Part shown: one piece after another, positions 38,160 through 50,387 of the stretch
Layout of the letters: each line of letters opens with the position of its first letter
Position numbering within the stretch: position 1 is the stretch's first letter
Source of the DNA: Anthracocystis setariae
Lineage: Eukaryota > Basidiomycota > Ustilaginomycetes > Ustilaginales > Ustilaginaceae
NCBI GenBank assembly: GCA_928724745.1
Contig: CAKMXJ010000004.1
Coordinates: 1,116,001 to 1,180,000, forward strand
Length of the DNA stretch: 64,000 bases
Direction of reading: 5' to 3'
The notes under the pieces: generated by a model
What the model was told of the DNA's origin: nothing
The model's database searches: none
What the model saw: only the letters and a program-made list of their open reading frames with translations
Program-made: the position numbers and the translations under genes

Positions 38160-40017
38160 TTACGATTCGGACACCTCAAGCTTGGTGCTGCGAGCAGGGT
38201 AAGCAGAAGGGTGCTGGTTCCAATAGTTCCGGTCAACGGACGGGTCAGCGTAAGCGACAGACTGGGTAGGGTCGTGTTCTTGCTTGGTGGGCCAGCCGTA
38301 GTTGTCCGAGTGCGATGTCACCTGATGAGTTTCCGAGTGAGTCTCACCGTGTGGGCCAGGCGCAAATGGCGAAGGGTTAGACCATGTGCTAGCAGTTGTC
38401 GACGAATGAGCCGTGGCAGGTGTCGTCTGCGATGAGAATGGCATTGAGAAGGTGACACCACCATTGCCACCGTTCGAGTCGGCACGGTGGTCGAGTGGGC
38501 CCATAGTCGCATAGTACGCGTCGGTCGAGCCCAAATGACCATGAGACTGCTGATCCGAGCCCAACTGAGCCAGAGCAGGTGCTGTACCATTGGAGCCCTT
38601 CTCGCTGCTGGTCCCATCAATAGAGCCAGCCGAGCGTTCCTTCTTGCTGCCCTTCTTCTTCTGCGGGTTGTCGTCATAATAGCAGTCACGCTTGCCGATG
38701 CGACACTGCTTGCACGGAGTACCATCCTGACTGCATTTGACCTTCCTCTTTCGGCAGACAAGGCAGCCAGTTCGGCTACGCTTGAACTTGGCCCTGCGGG
38801 CTGGACCAGGGCCACCGGCAAGGTCGCCTTCGAGCAGCATGCCAGGGCCTAGGTGAGGCGCCATACCATAACCCATGGCAGCCACCGCATGGGCGGCAGT
38901 ACCAGGTGCTCCGTAGGCGCTTCCGTAAGCTCGACCACTGGCGGCCGAGCTGCTCATGGATCGATATCGTTGAGGCGACATGGCGGACATGGCGTTGGCA
39001 TCGTACCCGTAGGCAGTAGGCATACCCGAGTTAGTGCCGTAAGACATACGACTGTGGTCATAACCCTGTGGTGGCGCTGCTGACACGGAGGCATGGCGAC
39101 CATGGATACCAGCGGAAGAGTTGGCGCCCCATGGCCAATGACGACCCGACGAAGCGGGCATCTGGTAATCTGCCGAGACAAGTCCAGACTTGCCCAGCTG
39201 AGGCTGTGTGCGAATGGCGCGCTCATCCAAAGAGAAACGGCGGGCGTCGGCTGCTTGTCCCTGCGCGTAGCGCACTTGGGTGTGGAGAGGAGGCGACTGG
39301 TCATAGAAATGACCGCTGGTGGATCCACTGTCGATGCTGCTTCCACCAAGGCCAACCTGATCGAACTGTCCATTGAGCGAATAGATGGATGCATGACGGC
39401 TCGCTGTCAGACCAGGAGACGAAGGTGCCCAGCCGCCGTTCACATCGTGTGGCGAGGAGATGGAAGAAATCGAATCCTGTCGGTGGTGAGGAAGGCCGAC
39501 CGATGAGGCGTGAGAAAAGCTTCCTCGGTAACCTGTGAGCAAAGTAGAATAATCGAGGAAAGCACGTTCATGGTCAGCGGATGATTGGAGGGTGGCAAAC
39601 AGATCAAAGACTGCGCTGTGTTTTGCGGTACTCACTGGACATAGGCGAGTGAGGTTCAGCCATTGCGGCTGTCTGCGGGTGCGGCGGTACTGCTGCAGTC
39701 GCATACGGATCGTTGGGGTTGTGTGCTGCCTCAAAGGGCCTTGGGGCTCGAGGCTCGTGCGACTCTGTTGCGAACACCTGATGGGATCGATCGGGCAATG
39801 CGCCGTAGTTGGCTGAGAAGCCATTCTGCTCCATGTATGCGCTGTGGATTGCAAAGTGTATAGTTAAGGATGCGAGCAAACAGAGTCAAAGCGTCAATCA
39901 TGTTGGTTTCTGCAACGCATTTCGGGTGCAATCGCGGTCCAAACCCGAAGCGCGGTCCGCCACTCACAAAACAGAAACGCGGTGGGAGAAGCGATGTCTT
40001 ACTTACTTTGTGCTCAT
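38160..40017 (-). CDS. Zn2Cys6 transcription factor
   Basis: Three exons on the minus strand: 40017-40007 (ATGAGCACAAA), 39841-39636 and 39532-38160. Both introns are GT-AG and the phases fit, giving 529 residues starting MSTNAYMEQNGFSANYG. The DNA-binding binuclear cluster is GCLVCRKRKVKC, then CKQCRIGKRDC, exactly the C-x2-C-x6-C-x6-C-x2-C-x6-C spacing, preceded by the basic KFKRSR and followed by a basic linker (NPQKKKGSKK). It lies in the middle of the protein (about residue 320-355), not at the N-terminus as in Gal4. The rest is Ser, Gly, Tyr, His and Gln-rich and probably disordered. No fungal middle-homology domain is visible. The target genes are unknown. Confidence 0.88.
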
Positions 40018-41001
40018 GGTGGATCTGCGATATGAAAGAAGCGAATCGAATTCGGAGTGTTTCCGTCTGCGCGTGTTGTCAAACTTGTAACTGTGCAATT
40101 ACTGCCGAAAGGTCGATCGTAGCAAAACGGGCTTTGGCGTCCTGTGTTTGAGCAGGCAGATGATGCCGGTGAGTTCAGGCGTAAAGTGAGGATAAGACCA
40201 GCTTAAGTTACCAGTAAGGTAGAACGGCGGAAGACGGAACTATGGAAAGCGGTTCCTTGAAAAGGCGAAATGTAGATGTGCGATCACCGTCGTGGTGGTG
40301 GTGTGATGGCTTGAGCGATAGGTAGTGATTTGCGTGAAGAGACGAGATGTCACAACGTGGTTTGGTTGAGAAATGATAGAGACAGAATCGGAAGGAGTGG
40401 AATCAAGGTGGGAAGGACGGTGAGATGGGTTTAAAGAAGACGGATAAGAGTGTGAGCGGGGCGAGGCGGAGGCACAGAGCGTGGCGAGGCGAGGCGAGAC
40501 GAGGCGAGATTAGGCGAAGGCAAGAGACGAGAGTTGCAGGATGACAGAGCGGCGGGATGATTGAGCTCTCAATGGACTGCCCTGAACGGTGACGTTGGGT
40601 GTCGGTTTGGCGTAGTTGGGGCAGCGGCGGCGGCAGCATCAGCAGCAGCATCAGCAGCAGCAGCAGCAAAATCTACCGGCAGGGGAGCATCGGGGACAAG
40701 TTGGGATTTCGCAGCGGCTGCCTCTAGAGCAAACCAGAGCTGGAGGGCCGGACACGACTCAAGCGAAAAGGCAAAGGCGGATGACAGCTCGTAGCGAAGG
40801 CAGATCGCAGCAGCCACGACCTGGTTTTCTTACAGTGTAAAGTAGTTTATTGAAGATGGCCGTGCATTTGTCCAAGCAGCTGGGGATAGGACTGATGCTT
40901 TGCTGCGTTCTGTACCCAAACCCAATTGCACGGAATTCCAATCGGAACTGTGGCGCGCACAAACACTGCGGCTTTGCCTTGCAAAGCTCGCCAGAAGCAT
41001 T

Positions 41002-41005
<4 letters not shown>

Positions 41006-41051
<46 letters not shown>
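41006..41051. repeat. (GA)n microsatellite
   Basis: About 23 uninterrupted AG units. Confidence 0.9.
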
Positions 41052-41056
<5 letters not shown>

Positions 41057-44000
41057 TAGCCGAACGAGCTTGCAGATCGGATCTGAGCGCCGGGGCAGCT
41101 CAGCATCATTTTATGTGACGAAAGCCAGCAATAATGTCGTTATAATAATTGCAGCCAAGGTTTGCAATGCAAAGTGCAGGGCAAGGGGTAGAAAGCAGCA
41201 GCAGAATAACAAGCAATGGCAGGCGAGCGGCATGTGGCTACATGCAGGATGCAGCCGCATGGGAATCCATGCCTAAGCTCAGTTGTGACGCAGACAATGC
41301 TGTAGCCGTACTGTGCGATATGGTGCTGTATCAGCGCAATCTCAGTGTTGAAAACGTGAGCGTGACCTGACCAGACATTTCGTTTTCAATCTATAAAAAA
41401 GAAAAAAAAAAACCTCATTCCTCAGTCTCAACAAAAATTTAATTTCGTCTTGATGTAGCGCCGCTATTGATCATGGCTCTGCGATAACAATTCCCGGTAG
41501 AATTTCTACTGTATGGAGTGACTTGCTCATCCCAAGCAAGGATTTTGACCCTCACTCACACGCGCCATTGGAACTGCCTGGTCAAAACCACCGAAGCCCA
41601 CTGTACAGAACTGTACCGAAAATGATAAGGTACGGTACCACACTTACTCAGATGTGCGGTATAGAGGGTGTAAGAGAACAGCCAAATACTGCTACAGATG
41701 AGTGCCGTCAGGTGTTCCACAGGGCGGCTTGGGAGTATGGGAGATGAAGGATGCCACCCATGATACACAGCCGTGGCCGGAACATAGTTTGCAGCCCACC
41801 GGTTTCGCTGTGAGACAACGAATGATGCCAACACGTTCGTGCTGGAGCGCAGAGCAAGCAGCAGGCTCTACCAGCCAACAGCCCAAACGGAACTGACTGT
41901 GTTGGATTGTTTCGGCTTGTGCACAACCCTGTGAGCAGCAGCACAATGAGAAGGCATGCAAGACTGGCTGGAATTGGTCCGAGTGCTAAGATGCAAACCT
42001 GGCCCAGTTGATTGAGGGGGGACGATACATCTTGTCGTGCTTCCTCTCCATACGCTTTCAACCACCAAAAAACCACACGACAGGGCAAGGCATCAGATCG
42101 ATTTGATCTATTTTTTGGACCTCGGCTAACCGTCTCCGCAGCTTGGGCGTCTGACCGACTTGACCAATTTCAATCCCCGATCAATAGGTGATGCTTGCCT
42201 GTTGCCTCTCGATGTCTTAAAAAAAGACACATTAATAGAAAATAAATAAATAAATAAATAAAAAATTCTCCTTCACGGGTTTGTTTGTTACCTTCCTGGT
42301 CGGAACGTCCGACTACTGCGCTGTACAGTACAATACGAGCTGAGAAGTGCTTGCCAATGACCAGCTCCCTGCTTCGGTTCGACCGGCTGTGGCAAAAGCT
42401 CATGCGTACAGGACACCTTTAACTTCAGACATATTCGGTTTCATTCCACTGTACTTTAACACTTTTGAGCTGGAATACAGTATGGTGATACAGCAGTAGG
42501 CCCTCATCACAGATGTAGGATGCGCTTCGAACCAAAAAAACGACCAAATACGAAATCAGTGAAGCTGGCACATTGACTTGATGTCATCTTTTCGTCTGTC
42601 TGTCACTCCGGCGCAATTCAGAGCTGACAGAGGGTACAGTACGTGTTTGAGGTCAGACAGTCACCGCGCTGGCCTTTTCATGTGAATCTGCTCTGGCAAG
42701 TCGAGGGAGGCAGCCAAGACGCACTGTCGGTGATTTTCTTGCTTGCATCTTGGGTCCGTTGAGCTCGTCAAGCAGTTTCTTGCTGGCAAATATGTCACTG
42801 CGAGGAGAGTTGATGCTGCGAACCTAAGCTTCGACGTTCAAGACAAAAGGAAGACAAAATAGGAGCAACTCAAACATTTGCACCTGCAGATCCATTGTAC
42901 TGTAGAGCTTGAGACAAGTTTGCATTTCGACCTGAAAGCCGTGTTGTCCAGGTGCTGATGCTACACGCACGGACACCCATGACGGATGGGTGAAAGAAGG
43001 AGGTGAAATAGAGCTGGTTTAGCCATTCTCATGACGAACGAAAGCGCCAAAAAGCAACTCGAAAAAGTGAGTCTGGTCGATAGAGCTTCCGAGCTGAGCG
43101 AACACTTTCAAGGTCGAATCTCTCTACCAGTACAGTATCGATTCCAGCCTCAATCGAAGGCGGCGGGGCGGACAGCTCCGTCGGAACATCGGAATGGCCA
43201 GAGGCAATCATGCCTCAGGTCAATAGAGTTGACTTGTTCCAGATCCAAGACAGGCCAACGATTACGACAGACACAGGATGACAAAGTCAAGTACAGAATA
43301 GCACTGTAGTTGGATGGCTGCTGCTGGCTGAGACGATGGTTGAGCCGATTTGTTGTTTGACCCGCGAAAGGCGCTGTTCGGGCGTTCACGCCCATTTTTG
43401 ACTTTTTAACACCGACTCACACTCCGCCACTTTCTCCGCTGTCGACTGACGTGCTGCTGATTCTTGAAGCAGCGATCCTCGAATTCGATCTCCTCCGACC
43501 GATACGCTGGGCACGTTCTACCGAATTGCGAGCGACCTGTGCCATTCACAGACACAGTCTGGAAATGTGAGTTGCTCGCCAGCATCTTGGCCAATGTTCG
43601 TCCACCGTGTGCACTGCTAGGCTGCACTTTGCCGAACGGATGTATGCAAAACGCTTCTCTTATCAAAGCCGTGCAGCTTGTCTCATGCCGCACATCCAGT
43701 TCGAGGGAGGGGTCAGAGCCAACCGGACCGGCGTGGTTTGAGCAGAAAGTTGCGGAAGTGCACGTCGATCTTAGCTTGAGAAGCAACATTGGAGCCGCGG
43801 TCGCGTCAGGCGACGATAGGGGTGACTGTTTCTTTGCAGCATTTTTGATTTAATTTTTTTTTTTATTTTAATTGAAAGCCGAAAAGTGGCACTACTGTAT
43901 TAATAAAATTCAAATCAAGTATGGGGAAATTAAGAGTCATCCTGTATTGATTGAGCGCTGCCGCGTGATTACCCTGGTACTGTAAACCAGGACAGTGCAG

Positions 44001-46194
44001 ATACAGTTCACTTGAGACGAAAAACTTTTTTTTTATACCTTTTTTGGGCAAACTTTCGCAAACCAAATGGCGAATGCTCGACACAGCAAATGCCTCAGAT
44101 GCCGTATGCACTCATTTGATGCCTCCCCGAGCTTTGCACCACCCCTTCTGCACCACCCCCTCTGGGCACCATCCGTCGTGTTTCGCCCTCTCTGTTTGGC
44201 CATACGGTCACCCCCGTCGGAGTACGAAAGCGATTCCAACGCCACTCGTCTCTTGACGTCCACTTTGAGCTTTTCTTAAACATGGCTGTCGACCTGACAA
44301 AACCCAGTCAGCTGAAAATCTCAAGTCGGGGCTTACTGCTTGGAACGTATTGGGCTATGCTTTGCGACCTTTGATCCCCCGGACTGGTTTAGAATTTGCC
44401 CCGAGGTGGCAATCGTGCTTGCTGCTCTTGCTTGGCGCATTGCATGGTCGACGGTGCAGCCGCTGCAGCCCCATCTGCACCACCCGAATCCTTTATTCCA
44501 ATGCTGACGGTTCCATTCAGCTTGGTCCTGGAGCACACTCACGCCGATAGTCTCTGTGACTCGTGAGCAGGATGGAGTTTTAACGTTGAATGGAAAACGA
44601 GGTACAAGATAAAAAAGAACTTCCGAATCACAATACCGTTATGGACAAACGAGTTTGATGACTTCGGCTCGATTCCCGAGAGAACCCTGCGCCTCAACCC
44701 AATCTCCACCAAGAGTTTCTTGCGCAAGCCAGATGGAGCTCATGGCCGATCTTGGCGAGACCTTCTGGTACTGTAAGCGAGGACGAGTGCATCACCTCAC
44801 ATGTATGTTTCTCCTAATCTGTACCCCAACGTCGCCATGAAGCATTTTTCTGTACTATGCAATGGTGACGGTGAGAACGCTTTTGGAGGGACCCAAGTGC
44901 CGTCGGATTCGGCGACTAAGACGTCTTGTGATGAACGTTCTGAATTTTTCAACGACGGAATCCCAGAACTTTGCCGGGACTGCAGCTCTGCTTGCTTTGG
45001 TTCGTTAGCAAGCAACACACGTTCAAGATGTGACATTCACCTGCTCGGGGATGTCGGCCAACTTTGCAACTGAGTCGGACGGACCTCCTTCCTTGCAAGT
45101 TCCAGTACAGTGACGGGCGAATTAATTCTCATCGTCGTCTTCCTCCTCTGCCACAAGGATGGACGGCCTCTTTTGGCGTTGTGACGTCACATGTTTGCAC
45201 TCACAACGGCGTCTTGGTTGACAGTTCTCGAGGTCACGTTTTTCTCGACCTTTGACCCACAGACACTGCGGGAAAAGCAATTTGATAGCCAGGTCCAGAC
45301 CATAATCTTCTCATTTTTTTTTTTTTTTTTTTTCGCTTCATCAAGGTGATCAGACAGGTGCGGCGAACTGTTCGACTGTGCATTTCGTTGCTAGCGTTGT
45401 GTTAGACCGTCGCGCCGTGTTCGAATCCGCCTCGATCGGTGGTGATCCCGTTGACGCTAACTACCTGATTCGTAGAGTCGAAAGCTAGGGCGGCTTAAGC
45501 TTGAACGGTTTGCACACAGGGTACTTTATCTTGCACGATCTGATGTTTCGAAACTCCCGGTCGCCTATTCATAGCCTCGTCTGACATGGCAGCAATCATG
45601 GATTGTTCCGCTTCCTTTCCCCGATTGGGCGCACCAAGCATTGAGTGGCGTTATGTTTAAGTTGTACGAGAGCCCTCAAAGGCTGCTTCGAAATGATACT
45701 GAAGCTCGAAAGCAGCCCTGGTTTCCACGCTCCCCCCAAGACCGCCAACCTGAGCTGGGGATCCAACCATCCGGATCACGCCAAACATGAACAAGCTCGC
45801 CCTTAATCACCGTAGTGTACAGTACACTGTACAGTACCAATGCGATCTCGAAGCGTTGTGTGGGTCGACCTCGTGTCAAGGAGGATGAAGCCGCTTGTGC
45901 GATGATTCCTACGTGCATCGCCAAGACTTTTGCTTCATATAGCGATAATGAAGTTCCCTTGCTTCTGCTGTTGTCATGGCGCGAGGCTATCGTTCAGCGT
46001 TTAGCAGTATTGAGAACCTAAACCACAATGGCACAAGAGAAAAGGGTGGTACGACGGGCCACCTTTTCATTGTCTCCATCTAAAGCTTGGCACCAGGTTG
46101 GAACAAACGCCGCGAGAATAGTTGACACTTTTGAATGGCATGGTTGTGTGAGGGAAACAAACATGTGCAAAGCCCATTTTAGTGGTTTGGCCAG

Positions 46195-46203
46195 TATATA
46201 AAA
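46195..46203 (+). promoter_or_regulatory. TATA box of the secreted-protein gene at 46.3 kb
   Basis: TATATAAAA, about 115 nt before the ATG at 46315. Confidence 0.6.
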
Positions 46204-46314
46204 CAACACTTGGGCTTACCGAAGGCAAGCATTGCAACGTACTCGCTCTGTAGCCAGTGCCCAACGCCAGCGTTCACAGCCTTGTACCACTCCTGGAAGG
46301 TCAGGCGATAAGTC

Positions 46315-46773
46315 ATGTCACCATCGTCGACGTTTAAGAAACTTTGGCTTCTGTTCTGCGTCATATGCCTCGTCGTCAAAGTCAACACGGTGCGCATCGA
46401 ACCGTTTATCGATGGCGTTCTTGATGTGCACCGAGGTCAACCGCACTGGACCATCCAGTCTTCCGAAGTGGTTGAACGACTCTCTCGATCAGTAGTCATT
46501 CCGAAACAAGTGCGCAAGCTGAATCTGCGACCCACTGCGAAACCCAAACGCGTCTGGGTCGTCAACCACGGCCACACAATCTGGTTCCAAAACTTAAGCA
46601 AACAACATCACATGATCCGCTTCGGAGGCAACAATAAATTGGCTTATGTTCTCGCTCCCTTAGGTACAGAGAGGTTTGAGATGTACAGGCATTTGCAGCC
46701 GCAAGAGATGCAGCAGTATTCAGTACATCCACTTCCTTTCTTTGAAGGAGGCTTGGTCCCACAAGGCTCTTGA
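46315..46773 (+). CDS. Small secreted protein, candidate effector
   Basis: 152 residues, single exon. MSPSSTFKKLWLLFCVICLV is a signal peptide, cleaved about residue 24-26 (KVNTV). The mature part has no cysteine, is basic (RKLNLRPTAKPKRVWVVNHG) and has many aromatic and His residues; it ends FFEGGLVPQGS. A TATA box is well placed upstream. It stands alone at the edge of the gene-poor stretch, a setting often seen for effector genes. No known family is recognised. Confidence 0.65.
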   Translation: MSPSSTFKKLWLLFCVICLVVKVNTVRIEPFIDGVLDVHRGQPHWTIQSSEVVERLSRSVVIPKQVRKLNLRPTAKPKRVWVVNHGHTIWFQNLSKQHHMIRFGGNNKLAYVLAPLGTERFEMYRHLQPQEMQQYSVHPLPFFEGGLVPQGS

Positions 46774-47219
46774 CGCATACGATATTAGGCTACAGTATCA
46801 CCGATCTTGAACCGCCCCACGACGGTGTCACTCGGAACCAAGGCTCGAACATCTTGTCCGTGCTGTTAAGCTTTGTACTCGACCGATACGCAGAATCGTC
46901 AAACTTGTCGTTCATGTCTCTCGTGCACAGATCCTGCCTAGCATGCTTGACGTCCATATTCGATCGTGACCGGCAAATTGTGGAAAATCTCAATCGATCT
47001 ATGCGACCCTCTAAAGACCTACCATTGCTTGCTTGCTCCAATGGTGAACAAACCTTGCCGAAACAAGCGACCAGCTCATAATTGGGTTGCCATCCCAGCT
47101 TCTCACAAGTCGAAACCAATGAAAGCACCAAACTTTGATAAACTTGAGCTATTCGAAGACTGAGTGGAATATTTTTCAACAATACTGCACTCTACAGAAT
47201 TTTGGTGTGCATCAGCCAT
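46774..47219. other. Convergent intergenic region
   Basis: Between the secreted-protein gene (+) and the spermidine synthase fusion (-). One TACAGTA at 46791. No gene. Confidence 0.5.
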
Positions 47220-49529
47220 CTACACGTATCGCTCCTCAAGGACGATGCCCTCCTTCTCGAGCTCGAGACGGATGGGATCGCAGATGTCCTTGGTGTAAGG
47301 GGCAAGGATACCGGTCTTGGAAAGCGCGGGGTGACCTTCCAGGATAAGACGCGTGGCGATGGCGCAAGGAACGCCGACGAGCTTGGCCATGGACGAGGTG
47401 CCGTGAGGGATACCGTAGTCGAGAAGCGTCGAAGTGAGCGTCTTGTGCTCACCGCTGGCGGTCTCGATCTCGAACTTGTGCTGCAGCATGACCATGTCAC
47501 GCTCACCAGGGGCGTAAGCACACTTCTGCTCGAGCGTGGCGCAAAGCGAGTCGAGAGCGTTGCCGGAAACCTTGCCAGCCTCCTGCTCAGCGGTGCCACG
47601 GACAGTGACGGGAGCCTTGGTGGAGAAGAGGTCGAGCCATCGGAGACCACGGATGATAGTCTCTTCCTCCTGAGTAGAGTTGAACGACACCTTGGCCTTG
47701 ATGGCAGCAATGATGTCGGCCTCGGAGGTGGAGGAAGCACCGACCATCTTGGCGGTGACCTCGGCCCAGGAAGCCTTGGTGTCGTAGGCAAGGAAGTCCT
47801 TGGCGGTCTCATCGAGGAAGCCAAGCTTGACGAGAGTAAGAATGAACTCGGGGAAGCCCTGGTAGCGGAGAGTGCCACGGATGACGGTCTCAGCCTCGGG
47901 GATGTTGTACCACTCCTTGAAGGGGGTGGAGTCACGGTTGGGGTAGGCAACAAAGGCGAAAGCAGGGTTGATGTAGAAGCTCTTGGCAGCGGCCATGAGC
48001 TCAGGGCCGGAGACGGTGAGCTCCTTGCCACCCTTCCAGAACTTGGCAGTGTTGCGGAGAGCCAGCAGAACACCACGAGACGACCACGAGAACTTGTAGC
48101 CGAGCGGGTTGTCAGCAGCTTCGGGAGCGGGCAAACCACCGCAGTAGGAGAGGAAAGACTTGATCTTGCCACCCTCAGCGTGAACATCGTCGATGGCCTT
48201 GACGGCGTAGAGGTGGTCGAGACCAGGGTCAAGACCAATCTCGTTCATCACGGTGATACCAGCCTTCTGGATCTCGCCCTCAAGAGCGCGGATAGCGTCG
48301 GAAACGTATGAGGTGGTAACGACGTTAACCTTGTGCTCGCAAGCTGCCTTGATGACGGCGGCATGGTAGATGTAAGGGATGAGAGAGACGACGATGTCGT
48401 GACCCTTGATGAGGGCGGAAAGAGCAGCCGGGTCGTTGACATCCACCGCTGTAGCGGTGGCATTGTTGAGATCCTCGATGAGACGTTTCGAGTGCTCGGC
48501 CTTGGCCGAGGCGACGGTGAGCTCGTACTCGGGGAAGCGCGTGACATACTCAGCGAAAGGCTTGGCAACGTAGCCGGAACCCAGAAGCAGGATCTTCTTA
48601 GGGGCACGCTGGGGCTTGTTGAGACCCTCGCCAGTGGGAATCACGCGGCCAGGAGCTGGCGCACCGTCTTCGATGACCTTGCGAGCGAATTCGGGAACGA
48701 TGAACGAAGCCTTGTGAACCTCAGAGTTGTAGTAACGGCAGTTGGGGACCTCGCGGAGAGGCTGACGGACGTTGCGGTTCTCGTCGAGCGAGCAGACGAC
48801 GAAACCAATCTGACCCGAAGGGTAGGTTGGGATGGTGGTGTAAGCGTAGTCAGCAACGGGGAAGAGCTCCTGGGTGGAACGACGGAGCTCGGCGATGAGC
48901 TTGAGGTGAATCCAGACGCACTCGCCCTGTGTGGAAATGTGTCCTCCGGGCTTAAGAGCCTCCTTGAGAAGGGCGAAGTAGGGCTGCTGGAAAAGAGCCT
49001 CGGCCGGACCGACCGGGTCGGAAGAGTCGGTGATGATGACGTCGAAGCTGGCCTTGTTCTTGGGATCCTGGAGGAACTTGAAACCGTCGCCAATGATGAC
49101 GGTAGACTTGGGGTGGGTGAGACCCTCGGCCATGTGAGGAAGGTATTGCTTGGAGACACGCGGAACAGCCTCGTCAATGTCGCAAAGGATGGCCTCCTTG
49201 ACAGTGTCATGCTTGACAACTTCACGAAGGACACCACCGTCACCGCCTCCGATGACGAGAACACGCTCGGGGTTGGGGTGCGAAGCGATGGGAAGGTGAG
49301 CAATCATCTCTTGGTAAGCAAACTCGTCACGCTCGGTGCACTGGATGACACCGTCGAGGACGAGGACGTTTCCGAAGGTAGTGGACTCGAAGACGAGAAC
49401 ATCCTGGTAGAGCGAGCGCTCATGGTGGAGGATGCGCTGAACCTGGAGGCTCATGGCCTGACCAGGCCACTGAGAGTTGGTCTCGTGGAACCATCCATCG
49501 CGGATGTTGGGGTGAGTGATGACGCCCAT
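47220..49529 (-). CDS. Spermidine synthase-saccharopine reductase fusion
   Basis: Single exon, 769 residues from ATG 49529 ([16 protein letters not shown]). The N-terminal half (about 1-290) is spermidine synthase: [10 protein letters not shown], the GGGDGG nucleotide loop near 93-98, and [11 protein letters not shown] with the catalytic Asp. It joins putrescine and decarboxylated S-adenosylmethionine. From about 335 on ([19 protein letters not shown]) comes the LYS9-type saccharopine reductase, which makes saccharopine from glutamate and aminoadipate semialdehyde for lysine synthesis. This two-enzyme fusion is known from basidiomycetes such as Cryptococcus, so the gene places the organism there. 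The frame is open upstream of the ATG, but only non-ATG starts exist. Strong codon bias suggests high expression. Confidence 0.95.
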   Translation of the reverse strand: MGVITHPNIRDGWFHETNSQWPGQAMSLQVQRILHHERSLYQDVLVFESTTFGNVLVLDGVIQCTERDEFAYQEMIAHLPIASHPNPERVLVIGGGDGGVLREVVKHDTVKEAILCDIDEAVPRVSKQYLPHMAEGLTHPKSTVIIGDGFKFLQDPKNKASFDVIITDSSDPVGPAEALFQQPYFALLKEALKPGGHISTQGECVWIHLKLIAELRRSTQELFPVADYAYTTIPTYPSGQIGFVVCSLDENRNVRQPLREVPNCRYYNSEVHKASFIVPEFARKVIEDGAPAPGRVIPTGEGLNKPQRAPKKILLLGSGYVAKPFAEYVTRFPEYELTVASAKAEHSKRLIEDLNNATATAVDVNDPAALSALIKGHDIVVSLIPYIYHAAVIKAACEHKVNVVTTSYVSDAIRALEGEIQKAGITVMNEIGLDPGLDHLYAVKAIDDVHAEGGKIKSFLSYCGGLPAPEAADNPLGYKFSWSSRGVLLALRNTAKFWKGGKELTVSGPELMAAAKSFYINPAFAFVAYPNRDSTPFKEWYNIPEAETVIRGTLRYQGFPEFILTLVKLGFLDETAKDFLAYDTKASWAEVTAKMVGASSTSEADIIAAIKAKVSFNSTQEEETIIRGLRWLDLFSTKAPVTVRGTAEQEAGKVSGNALDSLCATLEQKCAYAPGERDMVMLQHKFEIETASGEHKTLTSTLLDYGIPHGTSSMAKLVGVPCAIATRLILEGHPALSKTGILAPYTKDICDPIRLELEKEGIVLEERYV

Positions 49530-50387
49530 TTTTTTTGCTCTCGTGGATGGAAAGAGAGATGAAGGATGAGGAAGGGATGGTGATGGTTGAACGCCAAGCT
49601 GCGATTGTCGAACTAACAAGATTGCTATCACCCACGTTTTGCCCTGTTATGCTTGCTCTGCGGAGGTGCCGAACCAAGCACAGTGCAGCAGCGGCCACAA
49701 ATGCGGATTTGAATGGATCCCTGTTTTTTCTTTTTCTTTTCTTTCTGAGAGCACGAGGCGCACAAAATTTCTTCCACAAAGGTGTTGGTGAGCGGGCATT
49801 TCTTCTTGGACCGCGTCCGGTTACTTGCCGAAGCGTGAACGAGCCTCACCTAACCAACCGGAGTTGCTTCCCAACTTCAGCACCGTACCTACATACAGGA
49901 TGAGACCTCTCTGGTCAACGCCAACGCAGTAAAGGACTAGGACGTCCCATCGAAATCGCCTTGCAGTTTCCATAGACGATATGCATCCGTACCGTAGAGT
50001 CCTGTACTGGCCAAGACCCGAGCGCAAGTCGTCGTTGGCCTCGTCGCTGAGGCTCTCGCTCGGTGAACCCCCGAAATCTGTCGGAAAAAGACCGCACTTT
50101 GGAAAAAAAAGCTGAAGAATCGCTCATTTTCTTGTAGCAATTTTATTCTGTTGTAAGAAGAGTCGTAACACATTGTTTGTTATGTAGATCACGTGCCAGA
50201 TGTGGAGCTTGACCCTGGTTCGCATCTGATGCATCTGATGGATTCCCGTCATCCACCACCAAGCTACTTAGTCGACGCGGACCGCAACAGGAACAGTCGG
50301 ACTCCTGCATTTGGTCATAAGAGCTTTCCTGTATCGGTACAAGGCGTGCTTCTGCAACCAGGGAGGTCTGGTCTAGGTTGAGGCAGC
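49530..50387. other. Divergent promoter region between the fusion gene and TAF11
   Basis: Holds leader sequence of both genes and T/A runs at 49723-49743 and 50103-50110. No other gene is seen. Confidence 0.5.

Larger units (their letters stand above)
40018..46314. other. Gene-poor 6.3-kb stretch rich in simple repeats
   Basis: No ORF here has a start context, composition or domain that supports a gene. Visible are GCA/CAG triplet runs (40616-40670), a GA repeat, homopolymer runs (45315-45334 and others), and many TACTGTA/TACAGTA words. The left part is the transcription factor's promoter. Confidence 0.55.

Noticed and set aside
43464..43853. 129-codon plus-strand frame
   Set aside because: No signal peptide, domain, promoter element or leader; expected by chance in a 6-kb gene-free stretch.
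45391..45445. tRNA-like T-loop word GTGTTCGAATCC
   Set aside because: The flanking bases cannot form a 5-bp T stem, and no acceptor or anticodon arm is found.
48333..49562. 409-codon open frame opposite the spermidine synthase fusion (also 47202-48311)
   Set aside because: Shadow of strong codon bias; no domain or start context.
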